From Nelumbo lutea (taxonomy: Eukaryota; Streptophyta; Magnoliopsida; Proteales; Nelumbonaceae): a DNA stretch of 64,000 bases. A program made the position numbers and the translations under genes. Position 1 is the first letter of the stretch. Each line of letters begins with the position of its first letter. The stretch covers positions 79,078,270 to 79,142,269 of the forward strand of contig JAKGHH010000004.1 of assembly GCA_022828595.1 (NCBI GenBank). Direction: 5' to 3'. This document shows, in pieces, positions 11,052 to 23,185 of this stretch. The notes beneath the pieces are model-generated. The model did not search any database and had not been told where the DNA came from. It worked only from the letters and a program-made list of their open reading frames with translations.

Positions 11052-12827
11052 ACTGCAAGCCCCCTGCGACCACCTTCACGAAGATACGAAGAGATGAGAT
11101 TGAGCTCTCCTTTCTCCTTCTTCACTGACAAACTTAATAAGAGCTCTCCTTTCTCATTCATGACTGACAAACTCAAGAACGAGACTGATCTCCCCTTTCT
11201 CCTTCCCTATACCATAGAGCCGAAACTCACCACCAATTCCAAATGTTAACAAAATGGGACACCTCCCACAGTGCCGATGCTGAAAAACAATGGCTCGGGT
11301 ACATGTAACAAGCTGCCAGTGACCAAGCCCTAATGCAAGAAATAGTCCATGTCTGATCGATCCCCAAAATGACATGAACTGAAATGAAAGGGCATTTTCG
11401 ACCGAAATTGGGCATTTTAGGAATTCTAGACAAAATTATTAGTCATGTGGTTTCACATGCAAATGGACTATGACGGTGGACTTACGGCAAGAGAGGTGTG
11501 TGATAATTGTTAGAAAACTTAAGGGTAGTTTAAGACAATATGTAAGCAGTGAGGGTATAGCTAGTCAATTTCACAAACAGTAAGGGTCATTTAAGAAAAT
11601 TGCTCTAAATCAATTTCAGAAAAGAGATTGAAAGGGTTTGGGCTAGTGATTCATATGAGGAGAAAATTTAGAAAACAAGCATTTTGATCAAAAGTAACTA
11701 CATGGGTATTTTAGATATTTTCATATCTATTTTTAGAAGATTCTAACAAAGGGAATTTACATGCAACCATGCCATAAAGGTAAGGGGAGGTGATTGCAAT
11801 TACCAAACTTCAGTGAAGGTTTCAGCAACAACCAAAAACTTCAGGGGAGATTTTAACTTTTTTAAACCTTGGAGACCCGTGTTAGAGATCTGTTATATAG
11901 ATGGTTTTTGCAAAATTACCATTTTAATCCAAAAGACCCTTTTCATTTCCTCGAGCACTCGACCCGAGGGACTTTCCAGAAACACTCTTCCACTCTGAAA
12001 CAAGCACAGTGGATGCTAGTGGTTAGTCGTTTGTTTCTCAAAAATCTTCTCATAAGCGTCATCTCAAAACGGGGCACCATCCATGTTGAATCCTTGGATA
12101 ACCCAGCCTGACCCAACCAAAAACCACTTGAAGAAATACATATACATACATTTTTTTTATATAAAAATATATTTTTTCTAATTATATATACATGAACATA
12201 TGTACAAAATATGTTTTTTTTTTTGTTGTACAAAAATATGTATATGAACATCTTAAAGGAAATAATTATACTCCTAAGTTGGGCCATAAAGCCCAATAAA
12301 AGATGGCTATGCAAAATACATTCATAAATTCTTTCAAATCCAACCAACCCCTTGAGCTCCACTAAGCTTGTCCTGAGTTGTGTTGAATTAAGCCTGGATT
12401 GGGTCTGGGTTGATAAATTCAGATTTGACCTTGGACTGAAACACATCCAAACACAAGATTTGTACCTTTGGCTCATTTCGGAGTAAAAATACAAATATGT
12501 AGAACGTAAAACCTTATATTTTGTATTTTTTTAAGACAATCAAACCTGTCATCAGAGTGATGACAACTTACTTTCACTGACAAACCTACTAGATATTACA
12601 ATCTGAATGCAGAGTATCAATAAGAAAGTCAGGAGGCAAACACCAAGTAAAAAGAGAAGAAACAGAAAGCACGTGCTTGGCCAATTTGTGCGCTGCATGG
12701 TTAGCTCATGAGAGCTGGCCTGAGGATCCAACAAACCAAGCAGTGAGGGATGCTCAACATGAGAAGTTTGCAATCTTCAATAAGATGTTCGATCCTCCTT
12801 GGAAACGGAGAGTCAGGGTACAACAAA
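11052..12827. other. Intergenic; repeat debris
   Basis: Contains a tttaagaaaattgctc-type terminal phrase near 11590 resembling the ends of Mutator-like MITEs elsewhere in the window, an AT-rich patch (12140-12240) and no recognised gene. The 183-aa minus frame (11943-12494) has biased composition over the AT-rich patch and no domain. Confidence 0.4.
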
Positions 12828-12835
12828 CTCTCAAT

Positions 12836-13093
12836 CATGCTTTTTTAAAAATGAATCGGTGACTGAATTGGTCAAGAGTCCGGTTACCGGTTCAAATGGT
12901 CTGACCATTCGATCCAAACGTCTAACCCGTATTAACAAAAAAAAATAAAAATTTTGAAAATGATCATAAACCATTCAAATGATTCAAACAATTAACCAGT
13001 TGGTTCAGCGGTTTACTGATAAAAATCAACGGTTTTAGAGGAAAACAAAACCGGTCCCGGTTTTTCAGGTCCGATCCGATTTTAAAAACAATG
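12836..13093. mobile_element. hAT-like MITE, GGTTCGA family
   Basis: Bounded by catgcttttttaaaaatg and gattttaaaaacaatg, inverted with respect to each other. The flanking 8-mers are ctctcaat (12828-12835) and ctctcgac (13094-13101), 6 of 8 identical with both differences transitions. The interior is rich in CCGGTT/AACCGG and similar words. No coding. Confidence 0.65.
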
Positions 13094-14160
13094 CTCTCGA
13101 CAACAGAAGTGGGTCTCGAAGAGGCAAGTTCACTGAACAAGTAAAACAAAAGATTCCAGGAAAGTCCCGTAAAATGAAACCATCCCCATCAAAGTTAAAG
13201 CTTGATATAGTTTGGGGGAGGATCTTCCCAACATCTTGATTGAACTGGAGAGAGTCAAAGAGATGCAGTACCCAAGGTGAAAAAGAGATTGGATGAGATG
13301 AGATTTATTTGAGATCGAGAGGCCAAAACCACTGAATGATGGTTAAATGTCTCACATTTCAACAGTTGTGCAGCTGATAACCCCAGATGTCATATCACCC
13401 AAAAGAAATAAATAAAAAGAAGAAAACAAAAACAAAAGTGGAGATTGGGAAATCAAGAAACTGATATACGACCCACTCTATTAAAATTTAAGAAAAATTA
13501 CAAAGGTTCCATGAACTTATGGCTTCAACACTTTGCCCCTGCCATTAGCATTCCGTCATTAATTGAATATTTCTAAAACCCCAAACTATATCATTTTGTT
13601 TATATGAAATGCCCTTCTACCGTTTTGTTTAAAGAAGGAATTGTGTTTTTGAATGGTTGGAAGTTTTAGTGTGTTACATTCACAAGGTAGTTATCTGTAA
13701 TTTATATATCCTAAAATTTAAATTAAAAATTTTAAAAATATATGTTCAGAAACATGGTCTTTTGTTGACTTGTTATTGTAATCAGTAGTGCCCAATGTTG
13801 TTAAACTCCTCAACTTAACACTTAAACCCTTCCAAATGGACAGACCTTTGGCTAGTTCCAAATTCAAATTAAATTCTACTAATGGAGGTCCAAATTCAAT
13901 CCGTTTATAATTGGATAAAATATGAATCCACCCTTATCCGGTCCAATATATAATCTGATCCAATTGTATCTATTAGTAAAACTTTCATAGGTGGCGGCCT
14001 TGTCTCAAAGTTTGAACAGCATGGTCTCTTTTGTTGACTTGTTATTGTAGTCCCCCAACGTTGGAGTCGAATAACCCACGCGAGTTTGTTATACGGTTCC
14101 CACGAGCTTTATTGTGTAACCCTCCCTCAATAATCAGCTATCGTCACTGATGACTAAGTT
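13094..14160. other. Intergenic, 5' flank of the RNase T2 gene
   Basis: Contains a direct repeat: tcttttgttgacttgttatt at about 13757 and again at about 14028, each preceded by a catggtct word. A second phrase (tccgtttataattgga at about 13900) recurs downstream of the gene at about 16945. No gene was seen here. Confidence 0.5.
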
Positions 14161-14164
14161 TTTC

Positions 14165-14172
14165 CTATATAA
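14165..14172 (+). promoter_or_regulatory. TATA box of the RNase T2 gene
   Basis: ctatataag lies about 90 bases upstream of the start ATG at 14258, leaving room for a leader of about 60 bases. It is the only good TATA match in the near upstream DNA. Confidence 0.6.
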
Positions 14173-14257
14173 GTGTGTCTCTTGAGAGTGTCTTTTTATC
14201 AGTCTCCTCTTCAAATCCCTGCATTTTGTTTTCTACATCTCTGATCAAAGGTTGAAT

Positions 14258-14368
14258 ATGGCTTCTTACGCCTCTTTTGTTTTTGGGGTCTTGTTGTTTA
14301 TCTTCTCAACTTCTGCCATGCAGACCATTGCCACTAAACACTTTGATTTCTACTATCTTGTCCTCATG

Positions 14369-14414
<46 letters not shown>

Positions 14415-15383
14415 TTTCCCAATTCTTTAGCCAAGTTGTTTTGTCCTTGGTTTGATCTCTAACATGGGTTACATGCTAAAAATTTGCAGTGGCCAGGTTC
14501 ATATTGCAAACAAACCAGTGCAGGCTGTTGCCTTCCCAAGACAGGCGAACCAGAACTAGACTTCTTTGTGAAAGGCCTCTTTCCTTTCTCTAATGATGGC
14601 AAGGCTCTTACACAATGTGGGATGAGCCCATTCTACCTTGATGAGGTTCTTATCACTTCAATTTCTTTAGTCTTACATTTCTATGTGAAAAAGGTTCATC
14701 TCATTAGTTGAATTGAACCCAAAAAAACAAGAACCACTAGAGAATTTTTAACTACAAATCTGCCATCTTAAGTGATGATTTTCTGCTTGATTCTGCCCAG
14801 ATTTTGGACTTAAAGGATGACTTATATGCTTATTGGCCTACCATCAAATGTCCAAGCACTGATAGTCGCTACTCATGGATGAACACATGGAAAACATATG
14901 GTGTTTGCTCTGGCCTCACTGAGCATGACTACTTTGAGAAGGCGTTGGATCTTCGAGCAAAGATCAACATGCTCTCAATCTTTAAGAGAAACGGTGAGTT
15001 CTTCTTTTAAAGTGACCAATTGGATCAGTGATCATCCAATTTGGCAGATTTTTTGTCACCCCAGTTCTGTTGCAGGAGCTTTCTAAGCTTATCAATGTGG
15101 CCCTGTATGTCCAGGTATTATTTCCACAGACTATGCAGACTACAGTTTGGCCAAAATCAAGGAAGTCATCCACAGAGAAATTGGAGCCACTGCTGCAATT
15201 AGTTGTAGCAAGAACATGTGGGATGAATCTCAGGTTTCTGAGATCTATTTGTGTGTTGACAAGGATGCCATGACAATCATACCTTGCCCTGTTCTACCAG
15301 ACTTCACATGCGCTTCTCGCGTTGTATTTGGGTCCTTCACCTATGACATGCTCAAAAATGCCACTTCTCTTTCTGACAATTAG
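14258..15383 (+). CDS. RNase T2-family (S-like) protein without catalytic residues
   Basis: Four exons, 14258-14368, 14490-14645, 14801-14993 and 15115-15383, all with GT-AG introns, join to 242 aa, the usual length of plant S-like RNases. Residues 1 to about 21 form a hydrophobic signal peptide, so the product is probably secreted or vacuolar. Family landmarks are clear: FDFYYLVLMWPGSYC, CCLPKTGEP, LYAYWPTIKCP, YGVC, YLCVD and PCPVLPDFTC. The active site is gone. In the first conserved segment the FxxHGLWP histidine is Lys65 (FFVKGLFP). In the second (HEWEKHGTC) the residues read N-T-W-K-T-Y-G-V-C (117-125), losing both histidines, the Glu and the Lys. Most structural cysteines remain. The frame is open throughout, so selection may hold it as a non-enzymatic protein; inactive RNase T2 relatives serve as storage proteins in ginseng root and Calystegia rhizome. 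Intron 1 holds a CT microsatellite. Expression level and function are not shown by sequence. Confidence 0.9.
14371..14410. repeat. (CT)n microsatellite in RNase intron 1
   Basis: About 20 uninterrupted CT units immediately after the donor site of intron 1, a likely polymorphic marker. Confidence 0.95.
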
Positions 15384-15557
15384 AATGGAACCGGTGGATG
15401 AAAGGGATTGGTAAAGAAATCAGTTGGTTTCAGGCCATGTCAAGGAAATGTGTCTTGGTCTATTGAGGTAATGTGTATGGATGCAGTTTTGTTGTCCCTG
15501 TCTTGTGTGTGATTGCTGTGATGAAGTTTGTAAGTTTCTGATGTTTGTAATATTAGA

Positions 15558-15563
15558 AATAAA
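15558..15563 (+). terminator. Poly(A) signal of the RNase T2 gene
   Basis: AATAAA lies 175 bases after the stop codon, preceded by TTTGTAA-type upstream elements. Typical plant 3'UTR spacing. Confidence 0.6.
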
Positions 15564-16079
15564 GAAAGAGTGATGATGAGGTTTCCTCTCAGCAAGGTGC
15601 CAACTGGTTAGTTGGTAAGGTCTCTGTCTGGTTGTAGAAAAGAAAAAGAAGAAAAGAAGTATGAGATATGAAAGATTAATGTTCAAGAGCATGGTAAGAA
15701 TTATCAATGAACTATGTTTATCATATCATAAGGGGAGACTTCTAAACCTCCTCAAGATAGAGGCAGTTACCAATTGAGGGGTGGGCCAGTTGGTATGTTA
15801 GCTAGTTTGCTCCAGCATAGATGCCAATTGGGTTCCTGCAACCACCAACTTTGGGAAGGGGTGTGGTGGATATCATCAAATACCAAGGGTGAACCGATTT
15901 TTTTTTCCCTTGTTTTTTTGGTAGGTAAAACAAACAGCAGGTAGCGAAAGAACAAAAAAATACAACAGACAAATAACAACAAGAAAAAGAAGTAAACGGA
16001 AAAGCAAAACAACTAACTACTTTAAACCAACTAAGAAGGCTCTAAAACTTCAGACACTAAGCAGCCAACTTCACCCGAA

Positions 16080-16850
16080 ATGAGAGGAATCAGCCATGAG
16101 GGGGGGACTCCTCCAAGTAGAACACCAACCCAACCTTCCTTTAGAGGCCAGTTTGTGAGCTGCATCATTAATTGACCTACTAATAAACCTGAAGGTTACA
16201 GAGATATCAGAGAGGGAGTAGGCCAAACTACAGAAGAGCAAGCAGAAGATTTCTGATTTAACACAGTAACCAAATCAAGAGGATCACTCTCTATACTAAA
16301 CCCAGATCTTTAGCAGTAGGGCAACATTCCAAAATAGCTACTAATTCAGCATATTCAGCAGAAACACCTCTACAACCTTCACATTTAGCAACCAAAAAAG
16401 ACCCAGAGACATCAACAATCCAAAAGCCTAATCCACTGGATTCAGCGGAACAAAAACTCCCATCTGTTCTAGCTTTAAAATACAGTGGGTTTAAACTAGA
16501 AACCAAAAAGTTTTTACAGCTGGGGCATCACCGGAGAAAGAATCGATTGATTCTTGATGAAAAGCTTTCCACATTTCCCTCATTGTCCTATTCACCTGAA
16601 ACAAAGAGACATACGGATCAGGCTGGATATCTTCAAACATGAAGCCATTTCTTGCCTTCTAAATATAATAATAGATAATTCAAAACCATTATTATGACAG
16701 TCAATAAGCAAACCGTTCTGACTCAACCACCAAGACCACCATTCTGCAAAAGAACCAAAAGACTCGAAATTTGAACAAACAACATTCAGGGAGCTTCTAA
16801 ACCATGTTGCCCTCGCATGGTCACACAAGAAGAGAGTATGCAGTATGCTT
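16080..16850 (-). mobile_element. LINE remnant: zf-RVT and RNase H
   Basis: Read on the minus strand. A zf-RVT-like tail (CDHARATWFRSSL, about 16828-16790) is followed by an RNase H domain (ARTDGSFCSAESSGLGFWI, 16506-16291, with SAEYAELVAILE) and its end (SINDAAHKLASK, about 16170-16135). The order is that of plant L1-type LINEs with a C-terminal RNase H. Stops and frame changes break it and no endonuclease or RT is present, so it is a 5'-truncated dead copy. Confidence 0.75.
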
Positions 16851-16987
16851 TCCTCCTCTCTCTGACATAAGGTACAGACTGCATTGTTTACAATTTTTCT
16901 TCTTTGCTTTGCAACTCTACTCTTATGGGCGATCCGAATTTGATCTGTTTATAATTGGACTCGATATAAATCTACCCCCGTCAAATC

Positions 16988-16989
<2 letters not shown>

Positions 16990-17025
<36 letters not shown>
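16990..17025. repeat. (TA)n microsatellite
   Basis: About 18 TA units, uninterrupted. Confidence 0.95.
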
Positions 17026-17028
<3 letters not shown>

Positions 17029-17313
17029 ATCAATTAGTAAAGTTGATTTGAATGCTATGTGTTTTAGTAAACCTCAACTTCTCAACTTTCATACAAGTAA
17101 TATTAGAGTCATCTCTACTTCATTTTATTAATATTATATAATACTTTAATCATTTTTAGTTTTAATTAATTTATGGAATTCAATCTATATATATCTAAAA
17201 TTTATTACCATTACTAATATAACCAAAATTAATTATAGAAATTTCTCATAATGTTTAATAATAATTTATTTTCTCTATTTTAATAATTACCATTATTAAT
17301 ATTATCACACAAA

Positions 17314-17660
17314 GGTGTAAAGCGGGTGGTCCATGCTGTGCCAGCCCGCGGGCTGAGCCATGCTGTGCTTCCCGCCCCTTGAATACTTCCGGGTATCAGC
17401 CCAGCATGGCTCACGGGCCGAGCTTTGGGCCAGGCCAACCTGCGGACCGAATCAAGCCATGAGAGGTATATTTTTTTTAAATTTTGAAAAAGAATAATAA
17501 AAAAATAAAATAAACTAATAAAATAGGCAAAAATTTAAAAAAATGTCTTAAATTTTTATTTTATATGAATTTTAATATATACAGTTGCTTATATATATGC
17601 AATAATAATACGAAATAGTATAATAAAAATTATATATATATTAATATATTATATAATTGC

Positions 17661-17693
<33 letters not shown>

Positions 17694-17730
17694 GGGCCGT
17701 GGGCAGCATGGCCCAATTTACATCTCTTTT
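17314..17730. mobile_element. hAT-like element with GGGCC-rich ends
   Basis: The left end (aggtgtaaagcgggtgg ... ccatgctgtgcc) is the inverted counterpart of the right end (ggcagcatggcccaattta ... catctctt). GC-rich arms flank an AT-rich, TA-repeat centre. The flanking 8-mers atcacaca/ttaccaca share five positions. Related arms occur at 46890-47060 and 51955-52187. Confidence 0.45.
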
Positions 17731-18719
17731 ACCACAATTAATTATTGATGTTAATTAACTAATACAATATTTGCAATTTATCAAAAACTAGCCAAACAAA
17801 AAAGTCTAGGAATTTTCTCTTTGTTTTTTTTTTTTTTTTTGATTTTTTGAAAGCAACATAATGTGAAATTCATGCTAATCGTGTAGGAAACCAGATATAT
17901 CACGTCTCATGGCCTTTCCTAATCGTGTTCAACAATGAAAGCAGGTTGGTTTCGAACTTTCTTTTTTCTCTCTATTCTAAATATCTTTTTTTCTCGCTAT
18001 TCTAACGATCAAAAACCAGCAGTGTTGAAGGTTTCTCCCATTGATTGGACGAAAACGGAACCCAATTTTAATCTGTGAGTTTTTCTCTGTTCTAAACTCT
18101 GTTTTAATTTTTTGTTTTGGACGAAAAGACATTGCTTTGGGCAAGGACGGAAAGATATTGTTTTAGACAGAAAACAGGGTCAAAAGGATATCAATTTTCA
18201 TTGTGATACTCGTATTGATTGGGTGGAAAATTAGAATAGACTGAAAGGTTCTAAGCTGAAAGGTATGTATCTCGACCATCTCTTTTCTTTTTATATCAAT
18301 TTAGGAAAATAATTGTTTGAAAACATTTAGAACGAAACAGGGGAATTTGAAATGAAATAAAGAATTTATTGGTCGAATCTAGCCTTTTCATGATCGGTTT
18401 TCATGCAAAGAGATGGGTATCACTTTCCTGGGTAAATAATACATCCAGAAAAATAAACTTACCTAGTCTCCACGTAACGCTGAAAAAAGAACATGGGGTT
18501 TTTGGTCAATAGGAACTAAAATCCCATTGACCAACTTTCCCCTCGCTGTATCAAGCGACTACTGTAGCTAGATGCCTTGACCCGGGTCAAGAAGACAAGT
18601 TTTGCAGATCGGTTTTTTCATACCCATCTATGATCCGATTCGGATTTGTACTGGCAATAGGCCGGTTTGGACCGTCATCTTGATCAGGTCGAGCCCAACC
18701 CAATGCTTTAATCAATAGT
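17731..18719. other. Intergenic, nothing recognised
   Basis: T-rich tracts and no ORF of note. No repeat pair was identified. Confidence 0.4.
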
Positions 18720-20460
18720 ACGATTTCAGTACTTAAATTATATTTAAACTAGAATTGACAGTAATTATATTTCAAATTATTTAAATTATACTTTAAAATA
18801 TAATTAACAGTAATTATGATTAAATTTTCATTATATTTAAATTATATTTGAAACTGTAATTAAAAGTAATTATAATTCAATTATATTGAAATACATTATT
18901 TAAATATAATTGAAGTTATAATTTAAATTATATTTGAGTTATATTTAAATTATATTAAACTGCAACTAATAATAATTAAATTTTAAATTGTAATTAACAT
19001 TTTAAATTTTAAATTATGTCTAAAATATATTTAAATATAAGTTAAGTTATAATTTAAAATTAAATTATATTTAAAATATAATCAACAAAATTAAACTGTG
19101 TTGAATTTTATTTAAACTATATTTAAGTTATGGATTGACTGTAGTTAACAGTAATTATATTTAAATTATAATTAACAGAAATTATATTTTAAATTGAAAT
19201 ATTATCAACTATTCAACTATAAGTTTAGTTATCAATGAATTATAATTCAAAAATAAAATATAAAATGACAAAATAATATAGTTTTATCATTTAAAATCAT
19301 ATTATTTAACATAAATTCCCTCTCAAACTGTAACTACATTTAAATTGTATTTAAATTTTTTCTTTAATTTTGAAATATATTTGATTTATATATTTAAAAT
19401 ATAATTTATGTTTTAAATTAAATTATATTTTAAACCGTAACCACTAGCAATTATATTTAAATGTAATTAACAGTAATTATAATTAAATTTGAATTACATT
19501 TAAATTATGTTTTAAATTCTATTTAAATTATATTTGAAACTGTAGTTGATTGTAATTAAATTTTAAATTGTAATTAACGGTAATCGTATTTTAAATTTAA
19601 AATTATGTCTAAAGTATATTTAAATATAAGTTAAGTTATAATTTAAAATATAATCGACAAAATTAAACTATGTTGAATTATATTTAAACTCTATATAAGT
19701 TATGTTTTAACTGTAGTTAAAACTAATTATATTTAAAGTATAATTAACAGAAAATATATTTTAAATTTAAATGTTATCAACTATTCAACTATAAGTTTAG
19801 TTATCAATGAATTATACTTTAAAAATAAATTATAAAATGACATAAAAATCATAGTAATTAACAAAAAATTAACAATGATCCAATAAATTACCAATATTTC
19901 CATAAAAATTATAGTAATTAACAAAAAATTATTAAAAATTACCATAAATTGTCATAACTTAGTAGAGATGAACAGAAATTAACCAAGAATATAACCTGAA
20001 ATAAATTACCAATATTTCCAACAAAAATTATAGTAATTAGCAGAAATTAATATACATGGAAAAAACTTATGAAAAATTACCAATATTTTATAGAAATTAA
20101 TAAAAACACTATAAAATTACCAATATTTAAGAAAATTTGTTACAATTACCAAGAAATATCCAAAAAAAAATAACAATGACCCAATAAATTACCAATATTT
20201 CCAACAAAAAGTATAGTAAATAGTAAAAACCAATATACATAACAAAAACTTATCAAAAATTACCTTAAATTGTCATAACTTAGTAGAGATGAACAGAAAT
20301 TAATCAAGAATATAACCTGAAATAAATTACCAATATTTCCAACAAAAAATTATAGTAATTAGAAGAAATTAATATACATAGCAAAAAATTATAAAAAATT
20401 ATCATGAATTATCATAAATTTCCAATGTTTAAGAAAATGGTCATAATTACCAAAAATTCT
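18720..20460. repeat. AT-rich tandem repeat block (about 590-bp and 300-bp units)
   Basis: Two long units can be traced: attatgtctaaa followed by atataagttaagttataa occurs at about 19013 and 19609, and attcaactataagtttag occurs at about 19208 and 19785, giving a period near 580-595 bp. Further on, acaatgaycca with ataaattaccaatatttcc recurs at about 19873 and 20174, and gtcataacttagtagagatg at about 19954 and 20273, a period near 300-320 bp. No coding. It looks like decayed satellite or transposon interior. Confidence 0.6.
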
Positions 20461-20759
20461 CCAAAAACTTACCCAAAATGAATTAACATTATTTCCAATA
20501 AATATGATAAATTACCAATAATCAAAATAAATAATTATCATTAATCTTCAAAAAATAATAATAATTAACAGAATTAATTAAAAAAACAAATATATATATA
20601 TATATTACCAATCTTACATTAGTTACATTGTTTTTTTCGTATAGATTATAAATCATATAATTGAAACTTTACAATCCTTACCTATGATGGTATTAGTCTA
20701 TAGTGTTACAATGGAAAACATAAAATAAAAATGTTTACTATTATATGTTTCTATTGTTT

Positions 20760-20789
20760 CACTTCCATTTAACAAAGGGTCCCTCCTAG
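20760..20789 (+). mobile_element. Helitron-like 3' terminus
   Basis: tttaacaaagggtccctc followed by CTAG|T resembles the right end at 8135-8163, but the hairpin is lost. A matching left end could lie before the AT-rich tandem block (about 16986, tctattatata), but this is unproven. Confidence 0.3.
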
Positions 20790-20807
20790 TATCCAATTAT
20801 AATCCAA

Positions 20808-21088
20808 GGGTTGGTTTGTTTTGTGGGAATAGGTGTTTGGATTCGGAACCAGAATGGCGTATTCCAATTCCAACTGTTTGATTGGGCGGAATCAAAATCT
20901 TATTTCTATTTCTGATGAAATGACATTTCTCCCTTTGAAGGAATGCCCATTCCATCCCCCTCCCCTGGGAATGAGAATACATACCAGCCAAATTAGATCC
21001 TAATTCTAATTTCAGTCAAAACCAAACAAGTGAGAGGAATAGACCATTCCGATTCCGATTCCAATTAAACTGTAAACTAAACGGACCC
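20808..21088. mobile_element. MITE with AGGGTnnGTTTGGTT-type ends
   Basis: Starts agggttggtttgttttgtgg and ends with the inverse of agggtccgtttagttta. The interior has repeated ggaat/attcc words. No clear target duplication. Similar MITE ends (tttggtttgtggga) appear near 62783. Confidence 0.45.
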
Positions 21089-21249
21089 TGAATTCAATTC
21101 GAATCTAACACAAACCCTATGATAAGATCCGAATTCTAATTTGAATATAACCGATTCGATCTGTTTGCAAGACCCATCAAAAAGTTTTTGGTGGGCTTGG
21201 GATGTGCGCTCAAGACAAGATTTATGATGTCATTATACAAAACTTAAAG

Positions 21250-21400
21250 TTCACATCTGCTCTCCACAACACATCCCCATCTTGTATTTGGAACATCTCT
21301 CGACAAAAAGTAGGGAAAATGATAATACATCACTGGAATATATTCCCAATACAAGATAGGAATGTGCTGTGAGGCATTGTGGGGCGCAGACGTAAACTCC
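21250..21400. mobile_element. Foldback MITE family B, copy 2
   Basis: Shares ttggaacatctc, ttcccaatacaagata and ggaatgtgctgtgagg with the other family B segments (6985, 22049, 42921). Confidence 0.4.
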
Positions 21401-22048
21401 AAAACTTGCGGCCTAGAGAAATGATTTGGGGTTGAACATTGGCCCATGTATATATCTCAGTGGGTCAGTGACTGCTAGTGCTGACTATCACCATCTACAA
21501 GCCGCAGCCAGATACTCTCTTGAATGGTAGATACATGACCACATAGTATGAATCGGTCCATAAAAATTTTGAGTTTCTGCGTGGGCCCTAGTCATCTCGA
21601 ACTCGGAGCCTCTCACCACTCAAACACAGTGTGGTGATAGGTAATGGGCCTTAACTAACTGAGATGGATATGAATCTGGTCCACACAGATAGTAGTGGAC
21701 CTAGTGGTTCAAGTGTTACTCTCTTGTTCACATATATATAATATAATTCAATAAAATAGTATTAAGAAATAAATTTACACCGTGAAAAGGGAAGAAATAA
21801 TGTGGGCCTTCCATCTCTCTGTATCACACAATATGTAATATGTCCAGACCAACTTTATTTCCGGGCGAACGAAGAATTCCCAAATATGGATTCAAGAGAG
21901 AGAGTAGAGGAATTTACTGAATTGTCCCTATTTCTTCTCCAAAGTAACCGGAAATGCCCAACTTTGTTCTCTGTGATATAAAGAAAATCTACACCTATCT
22001 GGAGACACGTTTCCTCGGGCCGGGGACCGGGCCGAAGCCCATGTCCTG

Positions 22049-22211
22049 ATCCTCACAGAGCGTATCTTACATCATCTCACAGATACATCCCATCGTGCAG
22101 TGGGACATCTCGCATAAAACATAAAAGTAGGAGAGATGATATTCCCAATACATGATAAAATGTGCCTGTGATGTCAGTGTGAGGTTATGCTCTTTCTGAG
22201 GAGAAGATCCA
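22049..22211. mobile_element. Foldback MITE family B, copy 3
   Basis: Left end gatcctcacagagcg and right end ctgaggagaagatc are inverted. The interior has gtgggacatctcgc and ttcccaatacatgata as in the other copies. Confidence 0.45.
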
Positions 22212-23000
22212 AACTCGGTTGATACATTGATAGCCGACCTAGGTGCCAATACTGAAAAGTGAAGTGAAAACCATCCAATAATATTGAATTGGGTTGGATT
22301 GATTTGGGCCATAGAACTCAAACATAGTCCTCGATAACCCCTGTTAGACTTAGTTTGGGAGGAGTACAAATGCAAATATGTACAATATAATTATACATCA
22401 AATAGTTTAAAACACAAGACTCAATTTTACAGTATACGTATTTATATTTATATTCTTTCTAAACTGATCCTTAGGCACAGTATGGAAAGAATACAAATAT
22501 ATACAGTATGAATACAAAATGTAAGGTTTTGCACTTTACATATTTGAGGTAATATAATATAATCTTCTATGAAAGGGTATTTGAACTAAACCCTAAATCT
22601 TTAAACCCTAACTCAACTTTTAAAGGCTAAATTTTAAATGAAATGCTGGTCGGACACAATTCCTCCGACCAGATAGCAGCCAATAATTCCTCCTTTAAGC
22701 CCATTTGGGCCGTATTTCTCTTTTGCATTTTAAAACAGCCACACAAAGGCCATAATCTGACTGAGGGCATTTCGTTATTAAAGGAAACGATTAGTCCAAT
22801 TTGTAGCCTACTGTCATTCTTAGTTTCTTACTCGACAATGCCCGAAATTACAGTCACACACAACGAAGTTTAAATGCGCAATCCCTAGAGATTCTGTTAC
22901 ATTTAGCAAAGGAATCTTGGAAGCATTCCAATCGTCCATTGAAATAAAAAAAGCGGCCAAAACAAAAAACAGATGAAACCTCGTCAAGTTCGGCTTGTCT
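22212..23000. other. Intergenic, 5' flank of the PP2C gene
   Basis: No recognised gene. The frame at 22643-22873 (+) has no domain. Promoter elements of the phosphatase gene are expected toward the right end but none is clear. Confidence 0.4.
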
Positions 23001-23185
23001 CCAGATATTCCATTCTTGTCTTTGGGTCGACATTGCTTCTTCACTGTGTGAAACTACACACTTTCAAATCGCCAACGTTGCTCATAAACTAATCCAGTAA
23101 ATCTGCCAGATTGTCTTCAGATTCTGCAGTTCTTCGTTCCTGTGTTCCAGACAGTAGTAGTGAGCCGTTGTTGGAGAAGCAGAAG
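23000..23185 (+). promoter_or_regulatory. Probable 5'UTR exon of the PP2C gene
   Basis: The stretch ends in a good donor (cagaag|gtgaat at 23185/23186), and the coding exon is preceded by ctctttcag|cc at 24796, a good acceptor 11 bases before the ATG. An intron of about 1.6 kb in the 5'UTR is therefore inferred. The left limit (transcription start) is not determined. Confidence 0.35.

Noticed and set aside
11943..12494. 183-aa minus-strand ORF
   Set aside because: Biased toward Phe/Ile/Lys/Tyr over an AT-rich patch; no domain or promoter.
15597..15640. tRNA-like phrase (ggttagttggtaaggtc)
   Set aside because: No anticodon arm or T-arm sequence follows and no acceptor stem pairs.
22643..22873. 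76-aa plus ORF
   Set aside because: No family resemblance, no promoter, and an equally long antisense frame overlaps its end.
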